DNA of 5,903 nt from Nitrospira sp. GTDB lineage: Bacteria; Nitrospirota; Nitrospiria; Nitrospirales; Nitrospiraceae. The notes under the pieces are model-generated. The model saw only the letters and a list, made by a program, of their open reading frames with translations. It was not told the origin of the DNA and did not search any database. How positions within the stretch are numbered: the stretch's first letter is position 1; each line of letters opens with the position of its first letter. Below, piece after piece: positions 1 through 5,808 of the stretch. Position numbers and translations under genes: made by a program. Location of the stretch: the NCBI GenBank assembly GCA_020697375.1, contig JAJFBJ010000168.1:1-5903 (forward strand), written 5' to 3'.

Positions 1-230
1 AGGGAAAGTTTGCGTTTATCGGCGACCAATTGCCGATGCGTGATCATCAGAAGCCCTAGGGCCGCGCTATCGAGGAAGGGCACCTGAGTCAAATCGATAA
101 CGATGTGGTCGACATGCTGGGCGCTGAGGGTTTTGAGTGTGTCTTGGAACAGCTTGCGTTGAGTGTAGGTAAAGCTGCCTTCTAGTTTCAGGGTTGCCGT
201 CTGGTCAAGGATTTTTTCTGTAATAGTCAT
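1..230 (-). CDS. STAS-domain anti-sigma-factor-antagonist-like protein, 5' part
   Basis: Translating the minus strand from the ATG at 228-230 gives 76 complete codons before the window ends, so the C-terminus is missing. Residues 43-61 read IVIDLTQVPFLDSAALGLL, the hallmark of STAS domains of the SpoIIAA/RsbV type: a buried beta strand, then the D-S-A loop and the start of a helix. Ser55 occupies the place of the serine that partner anti-sigma kinases phosphorylate in this family. The start is supported by AAAGGAG (236-242), six bases upstream of the ATG. The protein starts directly with the STAS fold, with no other domain in the visible part. Single-domain STAS proteins normally act in the cytoplasm in partner-switching with a HATPase-type kinase, and some sit in motility or chemotaxis loci. 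The partner is not visible here. The fold is sure; the pathway is inference. Confidence 0.88.
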   Translation of the reverse strand, partial: MTITEKILDQTATLKLEGSFTYTQRKLFQDTLKTLSAQHVDHIVIDLTQVPFLDSAALGLLMITHRQLVADKRKLS

Positions 231-549
231 GGACGCTCCTTTGTTCTAAGAGTTACGGAACTCACACACGAGCGACAGATGTCAGCATGGTCGACAGATC
301 CGCGATGCGTGGCACGATGGTGGCGCCAGCGCCGATTGTGATGGCCGTTTTCAGTCTGTGACACCTGCGACAGGACGGTATGCTTTGAAGTGAGGAGGCT
401 ACAGCCGGGTGTGATCCTGGTGAGGAAGGGCTGAAATCCGACCATGCGAGCCCTCGGTCGGAAAAAACGTGGCCTGCACGTGCCTCGTGTGGGGAGATTG
501 ACCCTCCATCGCATGGCTGCTTCGCCTGGTTCCTCAATGATCCCACCGC
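231..549. other. Intergenic region with short repeats, no convincing gene
   Basis: This stretch separates the DUF420 gene from the STAS gene, both on the minus strand. Two overlapping minus-strand reading frames stay open across it, but both translations are rich in Ser, Arg, Pro and Cys, show no recognisable domain and compete with each other, so I do not call either. Visible structure includes a small hairpin GAGTT-ACGG-AACTC (250-263) just upstream of the STAS ribosome binding site. There is also a direct repeat CGACAGAT at 273-280 and 292-299, and an 8-bp inverted pair CCATGCGA (442-449) and TCGCATGG (509-516). A promoter for the STAS gene probably lies here, but I see no good -35/-10 match. 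Confidence 0.5.
437..462 (-). terminator. Possible hairpin terminator after the DUF420 gene
   Basis: TCCGACC (437-443) and GGTCGGA (456-462) form a perfect 7-bp stem with a 12-base loop, about 90 bases downstream of the DUF420 stop codon. Read on the minus strand, the stem is followed only by TTTC, a poor U-tract, while a run of six T precedes it. It could be a weak terminator or simply an RNA hairpin. Confidence 0.28.
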
Positions 550-1011
550 CTACCCCTTAAACCACACGAAGAGCATCAGATACACCCCATAGGCCGTCAC
601 CATGGTTCCGGTGAATGTCCCAAGTAAGACATATCCGATCCGACGGTGGGTGGTCATGCCGGCGGCCATAGCTCCCACGCTCCCGTATCGCAGGCGATGG
701 AGTCCTATGTATAGATTGTAGGCGCCCAGTCCGATGGTGGTGACAGCCAGCAACATGTGTGTCACGAACAACGGAACATACAAGGACCAGTATTGGGTTT
801 CAGTGCCAGGAAACGACTCACGGCCGAACAACACCTGTTTAAGGACATACGCGACCAGCCATATCCCGACGATTGTGCAGCCGACGATCATTCGGCGCGA
901 ATGGTGAGAGACATCGTGGGACCTCGCAGCACGAACTCCCGCCAAGACGACCAGGTAGGCTGCGGTCACGCTTGAGAGCACGAGGTACCAGAGGAGCGTT
1001 TTGAGATCCAT
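550..1011 (-). CDS. DUF420 (CtaM/YozB-like) four-helix membrane protein
   Basis: From the ATG at 1009-1011 this encodes 153 residues with four predicted membrane helices, at about 5-24, 41-62, 77-103 and 126-149. The pattern matches the DUF420 family as I recall it: a histidine cluster before helix 2 (H36, H37, then RRM), SFPG (66-69) in the following loop, THMLLA (84-89) in helix 3, and THRRIGY (121-127) leading into helix 4 with YLMLF near the end. In Bacillus and Staphylococcus the DUF420 protein CtaM is needed for maturation of heme-A terminal oxidases; a similar role here is inference. The same frame stays open upstream to an ATG at 1146, which would add 45 residues rich in Arg, Pro and Ser. 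I prefer the internal start because the family begins near helix 1, although neither start has a clear Shine-Dalgarno sequence. Conserved histidines suggest metal or heme contact. It follows motB on the same strand, but after a gap of nearly 390 bases, so it may be a separate transcription unit. Confidence 0.82.
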   Translation of the reverse strand: MDLKTLLWYLVLSSVTAAYLVVLAGVRAARSHDVSHHSRRMIVGCTIVGIWLVAYVLKQVLFGRESFPGTETQYWSLYVPLFVTHMLLAVTTIGLGAYNLYIGLHRLRYGSVGAMAAGMTTHRRIGYVLLGTFTGTMVTAYGVYLMLFVWFKG

Positions 1012-1397
1012 ATGTTGTTCAAGGCCGGGAATCAAGTCGACCGCAGATACTCTTGCCGATCCCGGGCCAGCCTTCGCCCGGCTCTGTATCGGTCTAAATG
1101 TAGAGATTCTTGAGGGTAGGCAGCGCCTTAGCCTGGAGATGAGCATCGCCGTGGAGTAGTCCTGCTGTCCGAGCCGATGGGCAAAAAGTACCTATCCCTC
1201 CCGCGCTGCGGACTGACGGGCGAGTCAGGAGATCATATTGTTCTCCACGCCTTCGTCCATTGCCGGCGGTCGTCGAGCCTTTGTGGAATTGCCTGCGATT
1301 GGTGCAAGGCCTGAGTCGGGCTAAGACGGTGGGGAGGGCCTGTGTAAGGAATCTGGAATTGGAGCCGTCCCAGGATGGACATCCTTCCGGACTGTGG
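1012..1397. other. Intergenic region between motB and the DUF420 gene
   Basis: About 390 bases with no supported gene if the DUF420 protein starts at 1011. The part from 1012 to 1146 is open in frame with DUF420 but looks non-coding. A plus-strand frame from a TTG at 1260 runs on into the 3' end of motB and looks like a shadow. A small inverted repeat CTGAC-N6-GTCAG lies at 1213-1228. I see no clear promoter, although one for the DUF420 gene would be expected here. Confidence 0.5.
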
Positions 1398-1399
1398 CT
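1363..1399 (-). terminator. Imperfect hairpin overlapping the motB stop, possible terminator
   Basis: On the minus strand, three short helices stack into one interrupted hairpin: AGCC with GGCT, GTCC with GGAC, and AGGAT with ATCCT around a GTCC loop. A three-base bulge and a small internal loop interrupt it. It begins within the motB stop codon. There is no T-tract after it, so it would not be a classical intrinsic terminator. It may stabilise the 3' end of the motAB message. Confidence 0.3.
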
Positions 1400-2180
1400 A
1401 TGGGGAAAGTGGCGTCGACGTGTTCTCTTTGGGGAGCATTGAGTCGAGGGTATCCTCTTGAGCAGCTTTCTCTAGAATGATGATTTCCACGCGTCGATTT
1501 TTGGTCCGTCCTTCAGGGGTATCGTTGGTCGCGATCGGCTTGGAATCCGCTAAGCCTGTGGCGGAGAGATGCGTGATCGGCACGCCGAAGAGTTCAGCAA
1601 AAATCCTCACCACCATGACGGCGCGGCCGGCCGAGAGTTCCCAATTGGACGGAAATTGTGCCGTTCGGATCGGCACATTGTCCGTATGGCCAAGAATTCG
1701 GATGTGGCGATCCATTTCGATCAGGATTTCAGAAAGTGCTTTGAGAAAAGGCAATGCTTCCGATCGCACCCGCGCCTCTCCACTTTGAAAAAGAATGGAT
1801 TCCGGCAATGAAATCATGATGGTGCCATGGCCGGTTTCTACGATTTTCACCTCCGAGACATCCGCCTTGAGATTGGGATTAATCCTGGTGAGGATTTCGC
1901 GCATGCGGCGGATGACGGGATCGTCTGTGCTGACCTCATCGGTGGGGATCATCTTCGGTTTCGCATTACCGATGGTGAAAGGCAGGCGGCTTGAGGGAAT
2001 ACTGTTGATGGGATTCAGAGCGGCCTTGATCGACGCGCTCACGGTGCGATACTTGCCCTCATTGACAGACGACACCGAATACATCACGACAAAAAAGGCG
2101 AACAGCAGGGTGATGAAATCGGCATAGGACACCAACCAGCGTTCGTGATTTTCGTGCTCTTCGTGTTTTTTCTTTGCCAT
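1398..2180 (-). CDS. motB: Flagellar stator protein MotB (MotD-like)
   Basis: A complete 260-residue stator B subunit. A short charged N-terminus (MAKKKHEEHE) is followed by one membrane helix at about 16-38, starting WLVSYADFITLLFAFFVVMY. Asp21 is the proton-carrying aspartate equivalent to E. coli MotB Asp32. A linker with the plug region follows. Residues about 120-236 form the OmpA-like peptidoglycan-binding domain, with GHTDNVPI (164-171), NWELSAGRA (179-187) and GRTKNRRVEI (224-233). The sequence SSVNEGKYR just after the helix resembles Pseudomonas MotD more than enteric MotB. With MotA it forms the inner-membrane ion channel that anchors to peptidoglycan and turns the flagellar motor. 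The ATG at 2178-2180 has no obvious Shine-Dalgarno sequence: the bases before it read GGTCTCCTG. It lies 82 bases after motA, presumably in the same operon. All key residues are present. Confidence 0.96.
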   Translation of the reverse strand: MAKKKHEEHENHERWLVSYADFITLLFAFFVVMYSVSSVNEGKYRTVSASIKAALNPINSIPSSRLPFTIGNAKPKMIPTDEVSTDDPVIRRMREILTRINPNLKADVSEVKIVETGHGTIMISLPESILFQSGEARVRSEALPFLKALSEILIEMDRHIRILGHTDNVPIRTAQFPSNWELSAGRAVMVVRIFAELFGVPITHLSATGLADSKPIATNDTPEGRTKNRRVEIIILEKAAQEDTLDSMLPKENTSTPLSP

Positions 2181-2262
2181 CAGGAGACCGTGAGTCGTAC
2201 TACGTGAAATGCGAAGCGTCTATATTTTACAATGAGATGCGCTTCACGAACGACGAGCGACG
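2181..2262 (-). promoter_or_regulatory. motA-motB spacer with AT-rich loop and inverted repeat
   Basis: The 82-base spacer contains GAAGCG (2213-2218) and CGCTTC (2240-2245), able to form a 6-bp stem around a 21-base AT-rich loop. GTGAA (2204-2208) could instead pair with TTCAC (2243-2247), so two exclusive folds are possible. With no clear ribosome binding site for motB, this spacer may set the MotA:MotB ratio, but that is conjecture. Confidence 0.3.
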
Positions 2263-3033
2263 TTATTTCTTGTCTTCCTTCGTTCGTTCGTGCGGAGGCA
2301 GATAGCTTTCCAGCTTCTCTTGTAGGAGTCTGGGGTTTTCCCCCTGCGCTAGCCCAACGAGCCCAAGAATGACCATCGTCCTCAATCCGGCTTCTTCCTT
2401 CAATTTGAATTTCATCTTGTTGGCGATCGGCAGAAAGAACAGGTTGGCGGCGCCGACGCCGTAGACCGTTGCGACAAAGGCCACCGCGATTCCTCCGCCC
2501 AGTTTGGATGGGTCCGCGAGATTCTCCATCACATGAATCAACCCGAGCACGGCACCCAGGATGCCGACAGTCGGCGCATACCCGCCGGCCGCTTCCCAGA
2601 CCTTGGCCGCATGGACCCCCTCCTCTTCGTGGTGCTCAACCTCGATCTCCAGGATTTCTTGCAGCAGTTTGGGGTCGGTGCCGTCGACAATCAACTGCAC
2701 GCCTTTCATAAAAAACGGATCGTGCAAATCCTTCAATTTTCCCTCGAGCGCGAGCAAGCCTTGTTTACGGGACACGTTGGCGAGATCCAAGATTTGCGTG
2801 ATCGTCCCCTTCACGTCGTGGGGAGAATTGGTCAGCGCGAGGGTTACAGACGTGAGTGACTTGATCACGACCGGCAATGGGTTTTGCACACAACAGGCCC
2901 CGATCGTTCCACCCATGACGATGATGAACGCCGTCAATTGAAGCACCGACCCGATGTGTCCGCCTTCAAGGGCCTGACCTCCGAGGATCGATCCGATCGC
3001 GATCACAACGCCTAGTATGGTGGCAATATCCAC
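2263..3033 (-). CDS. motA: Flagellar stator protein MotA (MotC-like)
   Basis: A complete 256-residue stator A subunit starting at a GTG codon (3031-3033). Four membrane segments lie at about 3-21, 33-50, 152-172 and 182-204, with the large cytoplasmic loop between the second and third. That loop carries SRKQGLLALEGKL (88-100), with Arg89 and Glu97 in the place of the charged residues that contact the rotor protein FliG. The channel region GGYAPTVGILGAVLGLIHVM (150-169) includes Pro154, matching the conserved channel proline, and a second proline lies in FFLPIANKM. The opening LEGGHIGSVLQ and the stretch NLADPSKLGGGIAVAFVATVYGVG resemble Pseudomonas MotC closely. GAGGT (3043-3047), nine bases before the GTG, supports the start. 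With MotB it forms the ion-driven torque generator in the inner membrane. C-terminal residues are highly charged (PPHERTKEDKK). It is the first gene of its minus-strand group. Confidence 0.96.
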   Translation of the reverse strand: MDIATILGVVIAIGSILGGQALEGGHIGSVLQLTAFIIVMGGTIGACCVQNPLPVVIKSLTSVTLALTNSPHDVKGTITQILDLANVSRKQGLLALEGKLKDLHDPFFMKGVQLIVDGTDPKLLQEILEIEVEHHEEEGVHAAKVWEAAGGYAPTVGILGAVLGLIHVMENLADPSKLGGGIAVAFVATVYGVGAANLFFLPIANKMKFKLKEEAGLRTMVILGLVGLAQGENPRLLQEKLESYLPPHERTKEDKK

Positions 3034-3042
3034 GATTCAATT

Positions 3043-3047
3043 ACCTC
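3043..3047 (-). promoter_or_regulatory. Ribosome binding site for motA
   Basis: GAGGT on the minus strand, nine bases before the GTG at 3031-3033. It decides in favour of the GTG start, which also gives the expected MDIATILGVV-type MotA N-terminus. Confidence 0.65.
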
Positions 3048-3120
3048 GGCACGGGTGAGAGGAGCGGTCCTCAAAAGTACCAGTGGAAGCCAGAACGGTG
3101 GGCTTGCACCCGTCTGAAAC

Positions 3121-3143
3121 ACTCTGGTAGCGTGCGCCAGAGT
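3121..3143. promoter_or_regulatory. Inverted repeat in the divergent motA / small-gene region
   Basis: ACTCTGG (3121-3127) and CCAGAGT (3137-3143) form a perfect 7-bp dyad with a 9-base centre. It lies 16 bases before the small gene's Shine-Dalgarno sequence and about 90 bases upstream of motA. It could be a regulator-binding site acting on both divergent genes, or a hairpin in the small gene's leader. A loose -35/-10 pair (TTGCAC at 3104, TAGCGT at 3128) would place it over a plus-strand promoter, but that promoter is weak. Confidence 0.4.
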
Positions 3144-3159
3144 CACAATCGCTTTTCAC

Positions 3160-3165
3160 GGAGGT
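3160..3165 (+). promoter_or_regulatory. Strong ribosome binding site for the 80-residue gene
   Basis: GGAGGT is a full match to the anti-Shine-Dalgarno core and stands six bases before the GTG at 3172. It is the main reason for treating the downstream frame as a gene and for choosing GTG over the in-frame ATG at 3193, which has no such site. Confidence 0.65.
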
Positions 3166-3171
3166 GTTCTG

Positions 3172-3414
3172 GTGGGTCCTGCCGATAGCTTGATGCTCGA
3201 TGCCAAACAGGCCATTCTCGATGAGCAACATCGGAAGTTTCAGGTCCTACAACAGGAAGGTCGCTGGCCGGAAGCCATGCAACAGTTTCATGTCACTCTC
3301 CGTTGTGCCTCAGACGTCTTGACGGAGTCATTACAGCTCCTTGAACGTGTTCTCGAGGCTCAGCGCCGTCGCCGCTTCCCCTCGTCCACTCCCCCCGACA
3401 GTCAGAACTCGTAG
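3172..3414 (+). CDS. Small hypothetical protein, helical, 80 residues
   Basis: I do not recognise this protein. It starts at GTG behind an ideal GGAGGT and is the only plus-strand gene in the window. Residues about 5-66 look mostly alpha-helical and amphipathic: DAKQAILDEQHRKFQVLQQ, a turn at EGRWPEA, then a longer helix through HVTLRCASDVLTESLQLLERVLEAQ. This ends in a basic cluster RRRR (65-68) and a Pro/Ser-rich tail. There is no signal peptide, membrane helix or metal-binding motif; a single Cys lies at 45. Small helical proteins beside flagellar genes are sometimes chaperones of the FlgN/FliT kind, but I see no specific similarity. It is divergent from motA and convergent with cheW, so it is transcribed on its own. 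It could still be a chance frame; the ribosome binding site and the fact that it fills the gap between two operons argue for a real gene. Confidence 0.62.
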   Translation: MGPADSLMLDAKQAILDEQHRKFQVLQQEGRWPEAMQQFHVTLRCASDVLTESLQLLERVLEAQRRRRFPSSTPPDSQNS

Positions 3415-3431
3415 CGGGTCCTAACGGGTGG

Positions 3432-3446
3432 TGACAGGACCTGTCA
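3432..3446. promoter_or_regulatory. 15-bp perfect palindrome TGACAGGACCTGTCA
   Basis: TGACAGG and CCTGTCA flank a single central A, 18 bases past the stop codon of the small plus-strand gene and 80 bases past the cheW stop. The dyad looks like a dimeric regulator's operator. As RNA it could form a 6-bp stem with a 3-base loop, but no T-tract follows on either strand, so termination is less likely. A related 15-mer with 12 identical bases lies at 5794-5808. Confidence 0.4.
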
Positions 3447-3526
3447 TCATCCGAGCGGCGTGTCGCGAGTGGTCCTATTCGACTTTGCCGCTTTTCCGTG
3501 CTGGTCACTCGGCATCATTCAAGAAG

Positions 3527-4045
3527 CTAGGCTGCCTCTCGAGCCAACAGCAATCGGCTTAAGTCCACCAGGATGAGAAGTCGATCGTCAATACGTCCGA
3601 CGCCCTGGGTGAATTCGGCGCCTGCCATGGTTCCGACCGATGGCGGAGGTTCGATGGCGCTTCTGGGTACACGCAGAACCTCTTCCACCGAGTCGACGAT
3701 CAACCCGACCAAACGCGCCTGCACGGAGACCACCACGATACGGGTTTGGGTCGTCTGCTGAGCGCCGGCCAGGCCAAACAACTTCCGTAAATCCAGCACA
3801 GGAATGATCCGGCCTCGCAGATTGATGACGCCTTCTACGTAGGGCGGCGTCTTGGGCACCCGCGTGACCTCAACGATGCGGTTGATTTCCTGAACGCTCA
3901 GGACGTCGACCGCGAATTCCTCGCTTCCAATCAGGCAAATGACGAACTGCAGAAGATCGTCACCCGGCTTCTCATCCAGGCGGTCCGCAGGGTGTTCTGC
4001 GGCCGCCTGGTAGGGAGGGTGTACCTGTTGCTCAGTGGCGCTCAT
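3527..4045 (-). CDS. cheW: Chemotaxis coupling protein CheW
   Basis: A complete 172-residue CheW. The first 30 residues are a hydrophilic tail, longer than in E. coli CheW. The CheW (SH3-like double barrel) domain fills about 31-168. It begins LLQFVICLIGSEEFAVDVLS and contains VQEINRIVEVTRVPKTP, the signature VEGVINLRGRIIPVLDLRKLF (70-90), LVGLIVDSVEEVLRVP and a final GRIDDRLLILVDLSRLL. It couples receptors to the CheA kinase at the inner face of the membrane in the chemosensory array. There is no receiver domain, so it is CheW and not CheV. AGGAG (4052-4056), six bases before the ATG, fixes the start. It follows the receptor gene by 26 bases and surely shares its transcript, so it probably serves that receptor. 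No odd residues or truncation are seen. Confidence 0.96.
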   Translation of the reverse strand: MSATEQQVHPPYQAAAEHPADRLDEKPGDDLLQFVICLIGSEEFAVDVLSVQEINRIVEVTRVPKTPPYVEGVINLRGRIIPVLDLRKLFGLAGAQQTTQTRIVVVSVQARLVGLIVDSVEEVLRVPRSAIEPPPSVGTMAGAEFTQGVGRIDDRLLILVDLSRLLLAREAA

Positions 4046-4071
4046 GCTGGGCTCCTCTCGTGGTTGGGTCT

Positions 4072-5757
4072 TTAGATTTTGAATCCACCCACGATTCCCT
4101 GCAGTTCGACGGCCAGCTGACTCAAATCTTGACTGGCCTTCGCCGACTCATGCGCCCCTGATGAAGATTCCTTGGTGACCTTCGCCACGTTTTCGATATC
4201 GCTGGCAATCTGTTGAGTGGCGACCGACTGTTCTTCGGACGCGACGGCAATCTGCCGGATCATGTCGGCGCTTTCCGAGACCATACGCACGATCTGGGAC
4301 AGCGCTTCGCCGGTCTTATTGACCAGATCGACGCCGGCCGTGACCTTCTGGGTGCCCTGTTGCATGGACTCAACGGCTCCTCGCGTGTCCTGTTGAATCT
4401 GACGGATCATATCGCCGATTTCTTTTGTGGCTTTGGTCGTCCGCTCGGCGAGCTTTCGCACTTCATCCGCCACCACGGCAAAACCTCGACCCTGCTCACC
4501 GGCACGGGCCGCTTCGATCGCGGCATTCAAGGCCAGCAAGTTGGTCTGATCGGCAATGTCTTCGATCGTGCGCACGATCTCGCCGATTTGATCGGATGAC
4601 TTCCCGAGATCAGAAATGATCGTCGCCGAGTTCGAGACGGCTTCCGACAACTGCTGCATCCCAGAGATGGTGCTCGATACCACCGTGCCTCCCTCTTGGG
4701 CCGTCTTGACGGTGTCCTGCGCTAGACTGGCCGCTTTGCCGGAATTCTGCGCCACCTGACCGACGGTGGCGTTCATCTCTTCCACTGCGGCGGCGGTTTG
4801 GGAGGCGCGCGAGGTCAAGGTGTCGGTGCCTTTGGAAATTTCCTCGGCCGTGGCGGACAACTCGACTGAAGCGGACGCCACTTTGTCCGTGACGTGCGCG
4901 ACTTTCTTGATCATGTGCTGCAGTTTCTCGATGAACTCGTTGAAGTACCCGCCCATGTGGGCCAGTTCATCGTTGCCCTCGGCAGGCACACGCTTGGTGA
5001 GGTCGCCTTCGCCTTTGGCAATGTCGCGCGAAATGTCGCTCATCTTGGCCAAGGGTCTGAGCACGATGTTACGAAGCAAGAAGTAGGTGACCACCATGAT
5101 GATGATGACTATGCCGGCCATCAGGCCCCCGGTCTGCCACATGGATCGGTTCGACAACACCACGGCTTCCGACATCGGCAGTGAAAGGCTCAACACGCCC
5201 AGCGTGTCGCCGACTTGGTTGTTCGTGTGGCAGCCCAAACAGGCCGAAGAGGAAGCCTTGTCAGCAATGGCACGGCGGAAGGTCTGCACGCCGTTCACGT
5301 CGTCGCGGCGGGAATAGTGGTCCGCTCCCGCCATAATGGCCCTGAGCGCCTCATTTTCGAAGTTGTCTTTCGGGGAGTTCGCCGCATTCATCGGATTCTG
5401 ACTCACCAGACGGACACTGTACAGCCCTGTTCGTGTGGCCTCTTCGCCCATTTCTCGGACCGCGGTCGCGGGGAAGGGAATGGCATCGGGAACACCCGTA
5501 TGGTCTTTCATGACCTGAATTTCTCCGGCGGCTTTCGATTTCTTAATTTTGCCCACATAGTTCTGCGTGATATAGGCGCGGCCGATCATGATTTGTGTGC
5601 TGATCACATTGCTGCGTCCAGCGAGCATGGTGTCCATCTTGGATTCTTCCTGTTGATAGAGGACCACGAGACCAAGCACGATCACCAGCAACGCCGTCGC
5701 AGAAATTGACAGGATAAATTTCGGGCCAATAGTCATATTCTTCATCATGCTCCCCAT
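4072..5757 (-). CDS. Methyl-accepting chemotaxis protein with heme-c sensor domain
   Basis: A complete 561-residue transmembrane chemoreceptor. Membrane helix 1 lies at about 12-34 and helix 2 at about 208-229, enclosing a periplasmic domain of about 170 residues. That domain has [18 protein letters not shown] (121-138) and, near its end, CLGCH (173-177), a CXXCH motif for covalent c-type heme. The arrangement matches Tll0287-like/DUF3365 sensor domains. A HAMP domain follows (about 229-283), starting [20 protein letters not shown]. The methyl-accepting signalling domain runs from about 284 to the end, with its hairpin tip in [20 protein letters not shown] (401-420) and [20 protein letters not shown] next. 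The C-terminus is GGFKI, with no CheR/CheB-tethering pentapeptide. AGGAGG (5762-5767) supports the ATG, though its spacing of four bases is short. It sits between cheB and cheW. Heme in this position suggests sensing of redox potential, oxygen or nitric oxide; the ligand is inference. Confidence 0.95.
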   Translation of the reverse strand: MGSMMKNMTIGPKFILSISATALLVIVLGLVVLYQQEESKMDTMLAGRSNVISTQIMIGRAYITQNYVGKIKKSKAAGEIQVMKDHTGVPDAIPFPATAVREMGEEATRTGLYSVRLVSQNPMNAANSPKDNFENEALRAIMAGADHYSRRDDVNGVQTFRRAIADKASSSACLGCHTNNQVGDTLGVLSLSLPMSEAVVLSNRSMWQTGGLMAGIVIIIMVVTYFLLRNIVLRPLAKMSDISRDIAKGEGDLTKRVPAEGNDELAHMGGYFNEFIEKLQHMIKKVAHVTDKVASASVELSATAEEISKGTDTLTSRASQTAAAVEEMNATVGQVAQNSGKAASLAQDTVKTAQEGGTVVSSTISGMQQLSEAVSNSATIISDLGKSSDQIGEIVRTIEDIADQTNLLALNAAIEAARAGEQGRGFAVVADEVRKLAERTTKATKEIGDMIRQIQQDTRGAVESMQQGTQKVTAGVDLVNKTGEALSQIVRMVSESADMIRQIAVASEEQSVATQQIASDIENVAKVTKESSSGAHESAKASQDLSQLAVELQGIVGGFKI

Positions 5758-5793
5758 AACGCCTCCTACCCTCTCTATTGTGAACGATTGAGT

Positions 5794-5808
5794 TGACGGT
5801 CCCTGTCA
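5794..5808. promoter_or_regulatory. 15-bp imperfect palindrome upstream of the receptor gene
   Basis: TGACGGTCCCTGTCA has TGAC and GTCA arms spaced by seven bases, exactly like the perfect palindrome at 3432-3446, and matches it at 12 of 15 positions. It overlaps the cheB stop codon and lies 36 bases before the receptor start, where an operator could act on an internal promoter. No good promoter elements are seen beside it. Confidence 0.35.

Noticed and set aside
262..546. A 94-codon minus-strand frame starting with GTG three bases after the DUF420 stop, with an AAGGGG-like site before it.
   Set aside because: The protein is low in recognisable structure and rich in Ser, Arg, Pro and Cys. 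Another frame (227-514) is open over the same bases, and no family similarity is seen. The purine run is part of the end of the DUF420 gene. It could be revisited if orthologs exist.
1012..1146. A 45-residue N-terminal extension of the DUF420 protein from the ATG at 1146.
   Set aside because: The extension is Arg/Pro/Ser-rich with no signal peptide character. The family normally begins close to the first membrane helix, and no ribosome binding site precedes this ATG.
1260..1442. A 60-codon plus-strand frame over the end of motB.
   Set aside because: It starts at TTG without a ribosome binding site, overlaps the 3' end of motB in antisense and has no recognisable content.
2278..2290. Short tandem repeat of TTCG units at the end of motA.
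   Set aside because: It has only about three units, lies in the coding region for the charged C-terminus and is compatible with chance codon use.
3093..3108. Possible sigma-54 site ending TTGCA upstream of the small gene.
   Set aside because: The required GG ten bases before the GC is absent, so the -24 element fails.
3104..3133. Possible sigma-70 promoter (TTGCAC, 18 bases, TAGCGT) for the small gene.
   Set aside because: The -10 element is a poor match and nothing else supports it; I mention it only with the inverted repeat.
3037..3231. A minus-strand frame of 64 codons upstream of motA.
   Set aside because: It overlaps the better-supported plus-strand small gene and the motA leader, and its translation looks like non-coding sequence.
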